Positions 1 to 11,810 of a stretch of DNA of 64,000 bases are shown one piece after another. Position 1 is the stretch's first letter; each line of letters begins with the position of its first letter. The stretch comes from Polytrichum commune (lineage: Eukaryota; Streptophyta; Polytrichopsida; Polytrichales; Polytrichaceae): NCBI GenBank assembly GCA_950295325.1, contig OX485805.1, positions 14,431,501-14,495,500 of the forward strand, given 5' to 3'. Both the position numbers and the translations under genes were made by a program. The notes under the pieces were generated by a model. The model made no database searches. It saw only the letters and a list, made by a program, of their open reading frames with translations, and was not told the DNA's origin.

Positions 1-1520
1 TAATCTCACTAGAACGAGATCAAGATGATAAATTTTCAAACAACATATATATGGTCTTCTTAAGGTGGTTGTACATCTGTGCAAAAAGTGGTTAATGCTG
101 AGCAAGTGTTGAGCATCGAGTTTCTAGTTATCCCAAGCAATGAGATGTTGTATCAATCCTTAGAATAATATCCTTAATGTTTGCTTCACAAAAATAGTGC
201 ACGAGTTTACACCCAAAAGTAGTTTACTGAGTCACTTGTGTTTGAATAAAACATGTCTACCTTACCTCCTCCTTCAATTACATGCAAGTTAAAGTGCTTG
301 ACGGAGGCAATGTGTAAGGCAACTGGGGCAAATGCGGTTACTCATCTCAACTGGACACCAAATAGACATGTATTTAAAGATGGCTACACTATGTGCTTAA
401 AATTTGCCAACCATTCCAAGCTCACTAGTCAAGATAAATTGAGGGGGGATCGAGGAGGGTGGAGAAAGGGATATGTATGACCATTCAATAAGAAAAAAAA
501 AATCCTCACTTTGACAATCCTCACTTTGAGCTCCGAAAATTATGAAGAGAGAAATGATATGGGAAATATGTGCGTTTGCTAATCATCTCATGATAATTGA
601 GTGTCTCATACCCTACAAGGAGTGGGTTTAGAGCTAACAATATCCAATGAAGGCCCACTTACCTTAAGCTAGAAGGATGTGTAACTAAATTTTGTGTGGA
701 GAGAGAGAGAGATCTTCAATACATTATTGTACAATGTTTGGCAGTTTGTAAATTGTGTCACAAGGAACTCCATGATTTACTGAGTGGATTTCTAAGAAGC
801 CGCAGGCACATGCATGATTCCAGGTTTATTCATGACCAAGAGTAAGTGCTGACACATCCATTCATGCTAGTTACAACTTCTTACTACATTGATTGTCCCA
901 ATTAGTACGTGTCACTATTTGAAGTTACACAAGGCTATAACTATATTTAATGAGAATATACTATTTTTTTCCGAAGAAAAGTCATTAATGTTCTATAATG
1001 TCCAATTAATTTATTGGAATTTTGTTAATAAAAATTGAACTCTTGAGTGAGATGTTATTACACTGTGTAACTCCACATAGTAACGCTCGCTAATAGTTTG
1101 GGATACGCCCTAACCTCTGTAATGTAACTTTCTTTTTTATAGCCCGAAATCCTTGGGAACAAATGTGCTCAGTTTAAATCTCCCTCCATGTTGCCACATT
1201 TCCCTCCCGTATATCATGGGTTTTCACATTAAAGTAATCCACCAAAAGAATTCCAACCACACGCTTCCATGCATCATGTTGTTGCCATTGTAATTATTGT
1301 CATTATCGCAATGTTGACTTTATGTCATTCTATAATGTCACATGCTACACTAATTCTTTATAATCAAGCATCCATGTTAACACTACATACCTCCTTAATA
1401 TCCTGTGCACTTTGGTTGCCACACGCATGATATCAGGGAGGTTAGAGTGTTATAAGTGTAGACCACACACTAGGCTCACATTCCGGCAAAACATGAGCCT
1501 AGTGAGGGGTCTAGCGAACC
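1..1520. other. Gene-free stretch with a relic repeat
   Basis: No ORF here resembles a known protein. The only structure recognised is one copy of repeat family R6 at about 330-680. The rest is AT-rich sequence without clear signals. Confidence 0.5.
330..680 (+). repeat. Dispersed repeat family R6 (copy 1)
   Basis: It begins with a CTACACTATGTGCTTAAAAT-like segment and ends with an AAGGCCCACTTACCTT-like segment. Copies at about 25425-25700, 25920-26190 and 48345-48910 keep the same order of blocks. No coding capacity or terminal repeats were seen, so the class is unknown. Confidence 0.5.
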
Positions 1521-1524
1521 TTAT

Positions 1525-1690
1525 TGTGGAAACTCCCAACTCCACGGACAATATCCGTTGTTCAATCAGATTGGGAGTTGCCATCTGGTTAGCAATTACG
1601 AACCGTGAAGATTGACATTTTGAGTTTTGGAATTGGGGTTCAAATGCAAAGCTTATAAGAGGTCAAAGTGGACAATTCTTATATTTTAGG
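1525..1690 (-). repeat. Dispersed repeat family R7 (copy 1)
   Basis: Reverse-complement copy of a 170-190 bp unit marked by CAACTCCGATT and by GAGACAATTCTCAA-like blocks. It shares these with copies near 2.4, 3.4, 8.6, 43.6, 47.8 and 48.1 kb. Confidence 0.5.
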
Positions 1691-1764
1691 TAATAATGTA
1701 GGTCCTCTCAATCATGATTCCTATCTTTGTGGATATTATGTGGTCCCTCCACTTAATTAGATAC

Positions 1765-1990
1765 TTATATTTGAGTGGAATATGGCTCAGCTTGGAGTTA
1801 AGAAAGAACACTAAAAGAACACGTGCCACAAAGACTATATGCTCAAACATTAGACATGATTCTCAATTCAATAATCAACATCATAGGGATGGCCAATGTA
1901 TTCATAACAATACTCAACTATATAGGATACTGCACCATGGGGTTTGGAAAAAGTTTCCAAGGATAATTGCCCTTTTTGTTATACACCTCC
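1765..1990 (+). repeat. Diverged R6-related fragment
   Basis: It contains a TTATATTTGAGTGGAATATG block and then an ACACGTGCCACAAAGACTAT block, both typical of the left part of R6 copies elsewhere in the window. The right part is not recognisable. Confidence 0.35.
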
Positions 1991-2317
1991 TTCACAAAAT
2001 GAACAATACTCAACATGACCACTGTTCACTTCATCACTTTGAACCGGCATGTAGCTAACCCCATGCTCAACCTTGCCAATAATCCAAAAAAAAATCACTA
2101 AAGAATCCGATGAACATTATTGTGTTGGCATGCTGTCCATGTGACAAACCCCACGTTGCAATTGACAAGCGCTACGCAGGTCCACCTGTAATACTTGAAA
2201 AGTGGCCACAAGTAAAGTCATGGGTACAACAAACAACTCACCATTGCTCTCACTCTTCACCCTCCATACATGAAAGGGAGCTAAACCTCTAGACTTAATA
2301 ATGTTACGATGATCACT

Positions 2318-2495
2318 TGAGGATCAAGAAAAAAAATCTTCACTGTCACCTCCTATAACTTTTGCATCTCAACTCCGATTCCGAAACTTGAAACGACAAT
2401 CTTCACGATTCGAAATCCGCTAACCGCATGAGACAAATCCCAAACCGATCCAATGGCTGCAAATCGTTCGTGGAATCGGGAGTTCTTCTTCTTCT
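2318..2495 (+). repeat. Dispersed repeat family R7 (copy 2)
   Basis: The best preserved copy: AAAAAATCTTCACTGTCACC, then CAACTCCGATTCCGAAACTTG, then GCATGAGACAAATCCC. It runs into a (TTC)n tract at 2483-2508. Confidence 0.55.
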
Positions 2496-2508
2496 TCTTC
2501 TTCTTCTT
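2483..2508 (+). repeat. (TTC)n microsatellite
   Basis: About eight TTC units are directly visible. They produce spurious poly-Lys/Arg ORFs on the minus strand. Confidence 0.95.
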
Positions 2509-3309
2509 GGTCCAATTCTTGACGTTGGAGCTGCTTGAGTGGCGTGCAGTATGAGACAAGCGAGGCCGACTTCCAAACCCGGACCACCACATGAACCGAC
2601 CCAAAATGATGATGTCAACATTCATTCCGTGTCAACTAACTTACAGAAAGGCTTCTAATTCCTAACCTACTTACAGATTCCACGGCTTAACCTAAAATAC
2701 ACACACACACATATTTATTTAAATGTATTGGTTGCCATGAAAACCCCATGTATGGCTGCCACGTGGCGGCCAATCCGGCCACAAGCCAACGGACGGCAGG
2801 GATGCGTGCGTGCATTGTCATTCTTTGAGTAGCTCGGGCATTTTTGTGGCCACAAATGTTCCCGGTTCTGAGTGCCCAACACACAAATTCATGGCCAAAG
2901 TGGGACTTCTATGTCAGCGTCAATCGCTCACTTCTGTTCTGTTCTGTTTTGTTTTGTTCTGTTCTGGCTGCAGACTGCGACTGGACTTTTAGTTTTTGTG
3001 CAGAATCGACGTGTTTGTGAGCTTTCTGGCTGGTTTGAGGGACATCGTGAAAGGCACAAACACATGGTGAAGGCGAAGGCTGTTGGCATTATGTGGTCAC
3101 TTTTGTTAACCTCGGTGGCTGGACACCTAGATTTTGTTTGAGTCGTAGATGGGCACCGTCTCAGTGCAGTTAGATAAAGAACGGACATCAGCATGACATG
3201 TGTTGCGATGAGGTTCAACGATCTGTCCGAAATGTAGGCACCATTCGATGCTCAATAGTTGGTAACCCACTTCACAAATGGGAGGGGGTGTATGTGATTG
3301 TGTAGGAAA

Positions 3310-3492
3310 TATAGATAATCTTGACTTTGAATACTTCTTATAGCCGAGTTTGTATCTCGACTTTGATACCTCGAAAATTTGAAATGATGATCTTCACATG
3401 TGACTATGTAATGGCTAATCAAAAGAATTGAATCTTGACCTGATCCATTCCAGCAACTAAAATTGCATGTGGAATTGGAATTGTCCACAATT
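3310..3492 (+). repeat. Dispersed repeat family R7 (copy 3)
   Basis: Carries the CTTGACTTTGA, GAAATGATGATCTTCAC and CAACTAAAATTGCATGTGG-like blocks in the same order as the other R7 copies. Confidence 0.45.
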
Positions 3493-4337
3493 GGATCACG
3501 TACCTTACCTGGTGTAGGTGTGTGTGCCCCAACCCAACACCAACACCAACACCAAACCGACAACCACTCAAATGAATGTGTGTGTGTGTGTTGGGGGGGG
3601 GGGTCATTTTAGAATGCGAATGTTCCCAAAAGCTCTTATAAATGACAAATTCTTAGAAATCTTGGATTTTCTTTTCAAGATATCCCCCCCCCCCTTTGTC
3701 TTTAGTAGCACGAGACGTTGCAATGCTCGTATATGAGGTTTCTGACTACACTTTAACCCCAACCTATTGTTGGTTCTATGAAGCTAGACTAGTGAGCTAT
3801 TACACTTTCTTCAAAGAATCGAAAATCCTAATTGCCAAGGTTCCGCAGCGTGACAATAAGCTATTGGAAATAACCATGTGTTTTTTTTTAAGAATCTATG
3901 AAATGAACAAATACACGGTGTGTATGGCCCTAGGGCTAACTTGGTAGCTCAACATAATTTCCCAGACCAAATCTAGGACCACTCAAATGAAAGAGGGAAG
4001 GTAATTTTAGAATGTAAAATGTAGGTCTTCCAAAAACGTCTCACTAGGGCTTTAATGTATACCGATTCCTAACATGTCACTTTTGTGTTGTGATGACTCA
4101 GTTGCAAGGGTTGGCCTCAACCCCGAGATTGTCATGTCTAGTCTTAAGTCATTAAGTTGGAGAGGTTGGATATACCCAGTAATATTTATGTGTTTGGAAT
4201 AGGCCTATAACTCATATCTATGTAGCCAAAGCAAAAATGATGGACTTTCTCCCTAAGAATAAGAACACTAATGGGCACTGTCCAAGGCACATCGTACACG
4301 ATTATTCTTCTTGTTTCGAGTGTGAACTTTTGAGAGG

Positions 4338-4338
4338 T

Positions 4339-4385
<47 letters not shown>
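4338..4385 (+). repeat. (TA)n(TG)n compound microsatellite
   Basis: A TA tract passes directly into a tract of about 15 TG units. Confidence 0.95.
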
Positions 4386-4387
<2 letters not shown>

Positions 4388-5100
4388 GGCACTAAGATTT
4401 GAAGGATGAATATAATTATTTGATTTTGAGATGCCCTTGATTGTTTTTGTTGATTTTTTCTTTACATGGTTTGAATTCTCACCTATTCTAGTTGTCCTTG
4501 TGTGTGTGTGAGTGAGTGATATTGCATGTTTTCAGGATGTCTAAGAATATATTTTTATTTAAACCATGACTGATGATTCTCAACTCATCCACTGTGGATC
4601 AAGGGAAGCCTGAACGTGTTAAAATTTCCCCTTTATCAAGTCTTTTGTTATTCATCCCAACTAATTACAATTTCGTCAACCCCCAACCAAAAGGTCGCAA
4701 TAGCCCACATACAAAGGTCTTCACGTATGCTTGCTTCCATAGGAAACCAACGAACCTATCTATCAATCTATTGAATAAATTCTGGGGGCTGTAGATGTGA
4801 TTCTGAGGTCATCTAAAACCCATTCCTTCTTTTGAATAGAAACCAATGCACTAAAATTTAACCTTCTAGATGGACGAGAATCGATTTCCTGGCATGTAAC
4901 GCAGGCAAGCCTATTGCTCCATTGCGGAGGAAGTAACTTATTAGTTCTGAATGAGCCTTAGAGAGGGACTGCAGAACCAACCGATGAATGCCACCTCAGC
5001 ACTGATGTTGCCACATGTGATTGTGACTGTGTTTCTCTTATGAATTGGTGTAACTATTTAAAAGTGTCTCTGAACGTGGGGGTGACTTGACACCACCGGA

Positions 5101-5334
5101 GAGAGGGAATTATTGCACACGAGTGCACTGCCTAAATCCAAAACAAAACTTGACCTCTGTAGGTTTGTGGTTGATTCATCTCAAATGACTTGGACAAGAT
5201 TAGTGTGGGGTCTTTACATCAGATTCCAGAGTCAAGTCAACTAAAAAATAGCAACCTCCGGGCTACATATTATTCTAGGGTTTCTATGTTGGATGAATGA
5301 GAGGAACGCTCGTATGCAATAACTCCCTCTCTTT
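5101..5334 (+). mobile_element. MITE family R3, copy 1
   Basis: About 234 bp with terminal inverted repeats. The left end GAGAGGGAATTATTGCACAC mirrors the right end ATGCAATAACTCCCTCTC. The interior matches copies at 14.5 and 16.5 kb (TCTCAAATGACTTGGAC, AGTCAACTAAA). No coding capacity. No unambiguous target duplication was found. Confidence 0.7.
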
Positions 5335-5931
5335 GGCAGAGTGTAGTTAATTAGCTTAAGTAGTCGACGACCCGGATTGACTTATTTGGAATGTATTTCA
5401 AGCTCAAGTTGCCTAAGGTCGAGGCATTCATAGTCGACCATGTCCATTTGACCGCTCACTAAGGATCATGTAATGCCGACATGGATGAGACATATATTTT
5501 TAAGTGAATGGAGTTAAGGTTTATGCGGTGGTGGCTTGTGATTGATTACCCTCATAAATTTTTTAAGAATTGTCGTAGCCAAGCATTAGCGTTTAGATGA
5601 GCGGTTATGGATAACCTATAAATGGACTATGTGTTACCCTAATTGACTGCTTCAATTTTTTTAACGGTTTCTATATTCATGATTTTTTTAAGAATGCATT
5701 CTCCTAATCATTTGTTTACATTCGCAAGGAAAAAAAAATCCATGCTATTACTCCTCCTAAAAAGATGCAAACTCTCTTATTTTATCGGTTATAGATGCCT
5801 CAACCCTACATCTACATTGGAAGACGGTGTGCACTTGAATTTCTTGCCAATACATTGTGTTCAAGTTAGATTGTCCATGTTTTGGCCTAAAATTCAAATT
5901 CATAGAGATTTGGGCGAAGTAGGGTGAGTTT

Positions 5932-6341
5932 CCATGTAGGTTGCTCGCCCACTAGATTCTAGTCTGAATTAAGACAAACCCACCCAAATGTAGAGGAAAT
6001 ATAGAGGGTTAGGGTTTGTATGTGCCAACTAGTTACTCCCATCTTTTGAAATCCATGCCCACGTATTAACCTCCTCCTCCCGGTTACTAGGGATGGAGTT
6101 CTAGACTGACATCGGGTCATCGAGTCTTCAACCAATCTCAATCCTTCAGTGTCCGGCACTTGTAGGTTAAACTTTCTTTAGTGGTTGCGTGGAAGTCTAC
6201 TGACCACTGTATACGGCCCTCCACATTCTAGTGGACCGCCATAATATGGTTGGATGGCGGCTTGTGCTTAACTAACTATGAACACCTCCAACCCATTATT
6301 ATCTAGAATCTAGTGGGTGAGTAACCTACATGAAACTCACC
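5932..6341 (-). mobile_element. TIR element family R2, copy 1
   Basis: Terminal inverted repeats of about 35 bp: left GAGTTTCCATGTAGGTTGCT, right GTAACCTACATGAAACTCAC. The interior (GCCCACGTATTAACCTCCTC and GGAGTTCTAGACTGAC) is the reverse complement of the copy at 7113-7493. A 3-bp GTA repeat flanks it, which is weak as a target duplication. Confidence 0.65.
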
Positions 6342-7112
6342 TGTAGGCATCTCATCTAGAATATCCAAAAGTTCAAGGCCGTACCCCTATTTATCTTCTA
6401 TACCTTCAATACTTCAAGAAACTATTTGAAGATGTGTGAGATCTTAGACACGATGAACATGTGCATGGGAAATGTGTGAGTTGTTTGAACATGTGTAATG
6501 TCGTGTAGGTCATTGAGAACTCTATTTGAAATTGTTCATAGCCTATACACATTTTTCTGCTAAGTATCAGGACCCTCAAATTCTGGAAACGACACATGGC
6601 AGTCTTACATTGCTCGAGACCCATCCAAGTTCCACGTGGAAATTATAGTTTCAGTATCACACAAAAGACTGTGATCCAGGACCAGAATTATTACAAACTT
6701 GTTGTGACATGGGCACCGACATGACTGGATAGATCTCATTTGATTGCTGTGCATTATTCATCATGGACTCAAAGCCACCGATCCACTATCATCACTTTTA
6801 TATGCAATTAAGGTGTTGTTGTGTTTGAAACTTTGCATGTATACGAGGCATGGTATGTTAGTAGTCCCAACCTGCTGACCAAAAAATTAAAGAGCATTGT
6901 AGTGTGCCTTTGGTCATGTTTACAAAAACAAGAGCTTATGTCAACTATCTAATGACGAGCATTGTTGTAGTGTGTGTCGTTGGTCATGTTCACAAAAATA
7001 AGATCTTATGTCAATTATCTCATGGATGGAAACGATTGCCTATGAAGATGCTAATCTTTGTTCACATGTGATATATGTACAAATTAAAATCCAACCATTT
7101 TAAAGTTCAATT
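6342..7112. other. Gene-free spacer with a 65-bp tandem duplication
   Basis: The only structure seen is a direct duplication, 6892-6956 and 6957-7024, with the shared block TTGGTCATGTT followed by CACAAAAA or TACAAAAA and TATGTCAA. Confidence 0.6.
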
Positions 7113-7493
7113 AGGGCAAGTTTCCAGGTAGGGTGCTTGTCCACTAGATTCTAGATGGTAGTGGGTCGGAGGTGTTCGCATGTAGTTAATTAAGCACAAG
7201 TTGTCATCCAACCACATTCTAGCTTTTTGCTGGAATGTGGAGGGTCGTTGGCAGGGGCCACTAGATTTCCATGCGTTCACTAAAGAATCTTTAACTTACA
7301 AGTGTTGGTCACCAAGGGATTCAAATTAGTTGCAAACTCAAGAGAATCAATGTTGGGTCTAGAACTCCATCCTTAGTAACTAGGAAGAGGAGGTTAACAG
7401 GTGGGCCCGGATTTCAGAAGATGGGAGTAGCTAGTTGGAATATGCTCCACCACTAGAATTTGGTGGTCGAACAACCTACATGGAAACTCACCT
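7113..7493 (+). mobile_element. TIR element family R2, copy 2
   Basis: Ends read CAAGTTTCCAGGTAGGGTGC and CAACCTACATGGAAACTCAC, an imperfect terminal inverted repeat. It is in the opposite orientation to copy 1, 770 bp away, so the two copies could fold on each other. Confidence 0.65.
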
Positions 7494-7530
7494 TCAGCAC
7501 CCTAAACTAGGGTGTTGAGTTGGACATATT

Positions 7531-7682
7531 CACTACAAGCATATGAGACTTGGACAACATATTGTGGATTGATGAAATAATCTACAATTCTACTAGGGTG
7601 GTGGATTTACAAATATTTCAATGACGCATGACAATTTTTAGCAACGTAGGACACGTTCCCCAAGTCTCTTATGCTTGTAGTG
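7531..7682. mobile_element. Mini-CACTA element with 3-bp target duplication
   Basis: 152 bp. The left end CACTACAAGCATATGAGACT is answered by AGTCTCTTATGCTTGTAGTG on the right, an inverted repeat of about 23 bp with one mismatch. The ends are the CACTA...TAGTG signature of the CMC/CACTA superfamily. The flanking ATT at 7528-7530 and 7683-7685 is the expected 3-bp target duplication. The interior has no coding capacity, so it would need a transposase in trans. Confidence 0.88.
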
Positions 7683-7685
7683 ATT

Positions 7686-9040
7686 CTAAAATGTGCAAAT
7701 CACATGTGAACATGTCATTCGAGACATACAAGCACAGCCCCACCATAGATTAAGCCATGTAGTACAAAGACAGCTTCTTCCCAAGATTTCTGGCTCCACA
7801 AAATTAGGAAGCCAACGTTGAACTAAATGTTTAAAGAGGAATAGATCAGAATCCGCATCCAAAGAGTCCGCCAGGAGATTTTGGTTTATTCAATTACCAC
7901 ATTGTTTTCTTCGACTCTGGGCTACCCCATTCGATATGAGCATCCTTCAAAAGATTAGGTTAACAACCTCCAAGCCCCTCTTTTTTGTGTGCAGAAGTGC
8001 ATGTACATCTACAACAGAAGTGCTCTCAAAATCCTGCCAATGGATAGCCACAATTTTACCACAAAGTGAATCGCCACAAATTGAAAGGCTGTCCAGTTGG
8101 GGAGTATACATTGTACATAGAAGATATATATATATATATATATATATTCAGATGGCAACGAGAATGATTGTAAACAAAAGTTGGAGAGTATAGATTGCAC
8201 ATGGAAGGTATAATCAGACAACAACAAGAATGCTGAGCACAAATGTCAGCACGCAAACTGTTGAAACAGAGATAAATTTGACAAAAGTGTATGATTGGGC
8301 TGCGAGGCAAGGCCATCAAGTGCATCAAAATGTGCAAGATGAGATATTTGTCAGTTGCAAAAAAAATTATCCATGGTGCAACATTGTATTAAACGGATGT
8401 GGTTTCCTATGCTTTTTTGCTCTCATCACTGGAAAGGGAGCTGGTAGCTGGTAGATGATGTGCTGTAAGTATGAATGAGGGGTACAATCAATTTAGATGT
8501 TGTGTGCTCAGAATGTACACATCATTCTAGTGAACACAATTGGGGAATTTAAAGGCCCATGTGATCGCTCAAAGAGCAAAGAAGAAGATCTTTACTTTGA
8601 CCTCCAATCATAACTTTCGCAACTTGTGAGACTCCAATGATTCTGAAACTTGGAATCATGAACAATCTGTGTGATTCATATCCGATCGCAAACTAGACGA
8701 GACAAATCTCGATGGCCAAAATTGTCTGTGGAGGCGGAAGTGCCCACAATATACGGCCATGACTCACATAAATGAGCAGCTGTCAGGCCATCTAAAGATC
8801 GTCATTACATCACCTGACGCATCCCTTCACCATAATAGCTTACGATGACGAGGTTTTAAAAATTTTCTGATCAATTCAATCCGTTCAACCCTCGTTTGGA
8901 ACTCGGGTTGAAGTCAACCTCAGTTACACAATCTTGTACGATAGGAGATTTTTGCGTTTCCAAACAGACCGTTCCAAAATGATGCACTTGGTATTAATTG
9001 ATGCACTGGTAACACTGGGAGTGTTCAATTTTATTCCCCA
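7686..9040. other. Gene-free stretch
   Basis: No recognisable protein. It holds a (TA)n tract at about 8126-8148 and one R7 copy at about 8575-8750. Confidence 0.5.
8575..8750 (+). repeat. Dispersed repeat family R7 (copy 4)
   Basis: Blocks GAAGAAGATCTTTACTTTGA, GACTCCAATGATTCTGAAAC and GAGACAAATCTCGATGG are in the same order as in the other copies. Confidence 0.5.
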
Positions 9041-9044
9041 TGTT

Positions 9045-9577
9045 CGCCTCTGATTCTCCAGAATTTCTGTAGGCACTCGTTCAATTCAACATAATGATCA
9101 ATATCTCTCTTCTTGTGATCGATCCAATTTTACAGGAAATCAAAAGGTCCCACATGCAAGTGGGTGTGCACTTGGTACCATAATTTTGTTGGAAGTCTAC
9201 CGTAGAGTGCTGTCTGGTTCAGCATTTTGAGTTCCCAAAGCTATTTTTCATGCTGGATTAAGCATGGCTATTTTTCTCCGATTCTCCAGAATTTCTGTAG
9301 GCACTTGTTTATAATTCAACATAAAGACCTTTTTTTTTTTTTGAGACAGAAGGCCAGTACAGCGAACGCCAATGAATAAAACCAAGAAAATTCAACATAA
9401 AGATCAATATCTTTCCGCTTGTTATCGATCCAATTTTACAGGAAATCAAAAGGTCCTACACGCAAGTGGGTGTGCACTTGATACCATAATAATGCTGGAA
9501 GCCTCCTGTAGAGTGCTGTCTGCTTCAACATTTTGCATTCTGAAAGCTATTTTCCACTCTGGATTTAAGCATGGCCT
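9045..9577 (+). repeat. Imperfect tandem duplication (about 230-bp unit)
   Basis: Two head-to-tail units, about 9045-9271 and 9275-9577, share CCAGAATTTCTGTAGGCACT, CGATCCAATTTTACAGGAAA, AAGTGGGTGTGCACTTG and GTAGAGTGCTGTCTG. The second unit is interrupted by a short retroposed insertion at 9328-9389. Confidence 0.85.
9328..9389 (-). mobile_element. Short retroposed insertion with poly(A) and 14-bp target duplication
   Basis: The 62-bp insert reads, on the minus strand, TTGGCGTTCGCTGTACTGGC and so on, ending in an A tract. It is flanked by direct repeats ATTCAACATAAAGA at 9314-9327 and 9390-9403. The first duplication unit (about 9088) shows the uninterrupted site. This is the signature of target-primed reverse transcription (a truncated SINE or LINE tail). 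Confidence 0.8.
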
Positions 9578-10015
9578 TGACTAATGTGGATATGACACAC
9601 ATGGATTAATTTTAAAAAATCCCCAAAAAATTGGGTCAAACCACACAACACCTTACGGTACTCTACATGCTATATATTGACTACTTTACAAAAACTTGGT
9701 TGCAGCAAAATACAGGCTCTGACAATTGCATAGGTTATAGCTGGGTGCAAGATTTTCAACGGTTTCCCTTAAGATTAACTTTCACAGTATGCTTAACACT
9801 TGATGTCTCCTGTCAACAAGTCATATCGCATCTATTATTTCCATTCATCAAGATGGCAATGTCTATACTCTCGCGACACACACGCTATCATTTGTGAAGT
9901 GGGTCAGAGATTGCAGGGACCTGACGAGAACGAGGAATTTCAGTAGAACGCCCGCAAACCCACAGGTTGACCCAATGAATTAAATAGTTAATCGATCCAC
10001 TGGGTGCAAACCATA

Positions 10016-10245
10016 TCAATGATCGGGGAGGATTTTGGGCATAACAGGTTGGGATCCTAGTGTTTGCAAGTCCAAATGGTTACATGTTGACATCCTCCGG
10101 TTTCCTTTCACTGAATCGGGGTATATTCTATAAATTCCTCTAAAATGATCGGTAATTTTCCTGCAGTCTTAAACTTCAACCGGGTATTTCTCAAAACTCA
10201 ACCAGTTCATCTGTAACTTAACTGCCGGTTCTCCCCGATCATAGA
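10016..10245 (-). repeat. Dispersed repeat family R5 (copy 1)
   Basis: About 230 bp, inverted relative to the copies at 14.2, 22.2 and 24.9 kb. Diagnostic blocks: AAAATGATCGGTAATTTTCC, CAACCAGTTCATCTGTAAC and GGGCATAACAGGTTGGGATC. No terminal repeats or ORF seen. Confidence 0.6.
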
Positions 10246-11380
10246 ACCATATATACCCTCAAACCATCATTGGCACGAGCCACCGTCTGCGCGCCACTGA
10301 CCATTCGGGAGGTACTTCAAATAAACTAGGTGAGCAGATATATGTGAGCTTTAAAGCCAGAGAATTCTGAAATCCTACAGATTTCTCAAAAGAGATCTTC
10401 AGAGGCACATGAAATGGTCGTCCATTATTATTCCTGGAGTCGACCCCAGAACCGATCAATTAATTAAGCTTGCAGTGGTCGCATTCATTCGTCACTATTG
10501 TATTGTCGTTACTGGAATAGATTACCTACCTGATCCTAGTGTCTGTCGAAACATCTCTGAATCTGCACGTGAGTCCTCGTTATTAAGCTACCTGAACTTG
10601 ACTTAGATTACTTTGAAGGTGTCCAGGCCGAGTGCAAGAAAAATCTTTCGCACATGATGACAAGTCGTTAGTTAGCGTAAGTACTGATGGCCATACATAG
10701 GAGTCAATTATAAACAAATTACTCCAAGTCCCTCCACACCAGTATAACCTTAGTTATATTAATCACCCCACACGCGGTGGCTTATTTAGAATTCGTTGCA
10801 GCGTTTTAAGTGATTGGAGTCACATGATCAATCATGAGGGTACGTTGAGCCACATCGCATAACTTACACATCATGAGGAAGTTGGTAGCTAGACTTACTT
10901 GACAGATGTACCGAGTCTTAAAAGTTCAATTTAATGTCATTGATGTTGAGGACTTTCAGACGCCGAGGATTTAACATGAAGCCATGTAAATGTGAGTGTA
11001 ATCCCATCATGATCACAACAACAACAAAAAATTACGTTGAACTACTTCCCGTACTCGTGCAACATGGACGACGGAGTGAATAATAACTTAGTACATAATA
11101 TACTAAAGTGAAGGTTGGCAGCCACTGTCAGCTAGCTAGTAGTATAACTCAACATTCCCAGTGCAAATTTATTAAAAGGCAAACCCTCCTAGCTACACTG
11201 ATTTTTCCATTTAGTGACGGTGGGCTAGTAGTGTGAGTGCATGGGAAAGTAGTGAAGTTATACTGAATTTCTTGATGCTATGAAATTAGTGTCACCGGAA
11301 GATCTAGGGTTTTAGTAGTTCAAAAGTGTCAAAGTGTTGGAAATTCTAAGTACGTGCTCCGTTCAGTTTTTGAATTGTAT
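10246..11380. other. Gene-free stretch
   Basis: Short ORFs without recognisable similarity. No repeat or signal identified. Confidence 0.4.
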
Positions 11381-11481
11381 TACCTTGTAGATTGTCGATG
11401 GGGTCCTGATCGAGAACAAGTGCCTCTACTATAGTAGAGACACATGTTCCCGATCGACCCCATTGATAATCTGTAGGGTAC
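11381..11481. repeat. Near-perfect 100-bp palindrome
   Basis: Two arms of about 50 bp meet at CTACTATAGTAG with almost no loop. The left arm contains GATGGGGTCCTGATCGAGAA and the right arm TTCCCGATCGACCCCATTG. It opens a longer repeat (R8) that recurs near 20.8 kb. Confidence 0.85.
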
Positions 11482-11810
11482 CAAAATTATGATTAGGTTG
11501 GGATTGAATTCCAATCAAGTTGGGACTAAATTTCAATTAGGCCGAAACCAATAATGCCATGACACGTGTCCTATTTTTGAGTGATAAATTAAGGAGGAAT
11601 GAGCGATTATGACATACTCTAGACATTGGTAATATGTTTGTGCCAACTTTTGGCTTCAAAAATTCACAATAATTTATAATTTAAGGAACAGAAATTACCC
11701 AAGATTTTACAATCCTCTTTATTTCTATCCTTCCTACATGAAAATACTTCTCCGCTTTATTTGGCACACAACACACACATTAAGTGATCCGGTTGTGGGT
11801 GCATGTACTC
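11440..11810 (+). repeat. Long dispersed repeat R8 (copy 1)
   Basis: Matches 20775-21165 over about 370 bp: CTCTAGACATTGGTAATATG, AATGCCATGACACGTGTC and TTGGCTTCAAAAA occur in the same order. Likely an old non-autonomous transposon; class not determined. Confidence 0.65.

Larger units (their letters stand above)
2509..5100. other. Gene-free stretch with R7 copy 3 and simple repeats
   Basis: No protein-like ORF recognised. The stretch contains an R7 copy (about 3310-3492), a poly-G run (3593-3603), a poly-C run (3684-3694) and a TA/TG tract near 4340-4385. Confidence 0.5.

Noticed and set aside
2353-2625. Minus-strand ORF with a run of lysines
   Set aside because: The lysine or arginine runs are a translated (TTC)n microsatellite, and the rest matches R7 repeat sequence.
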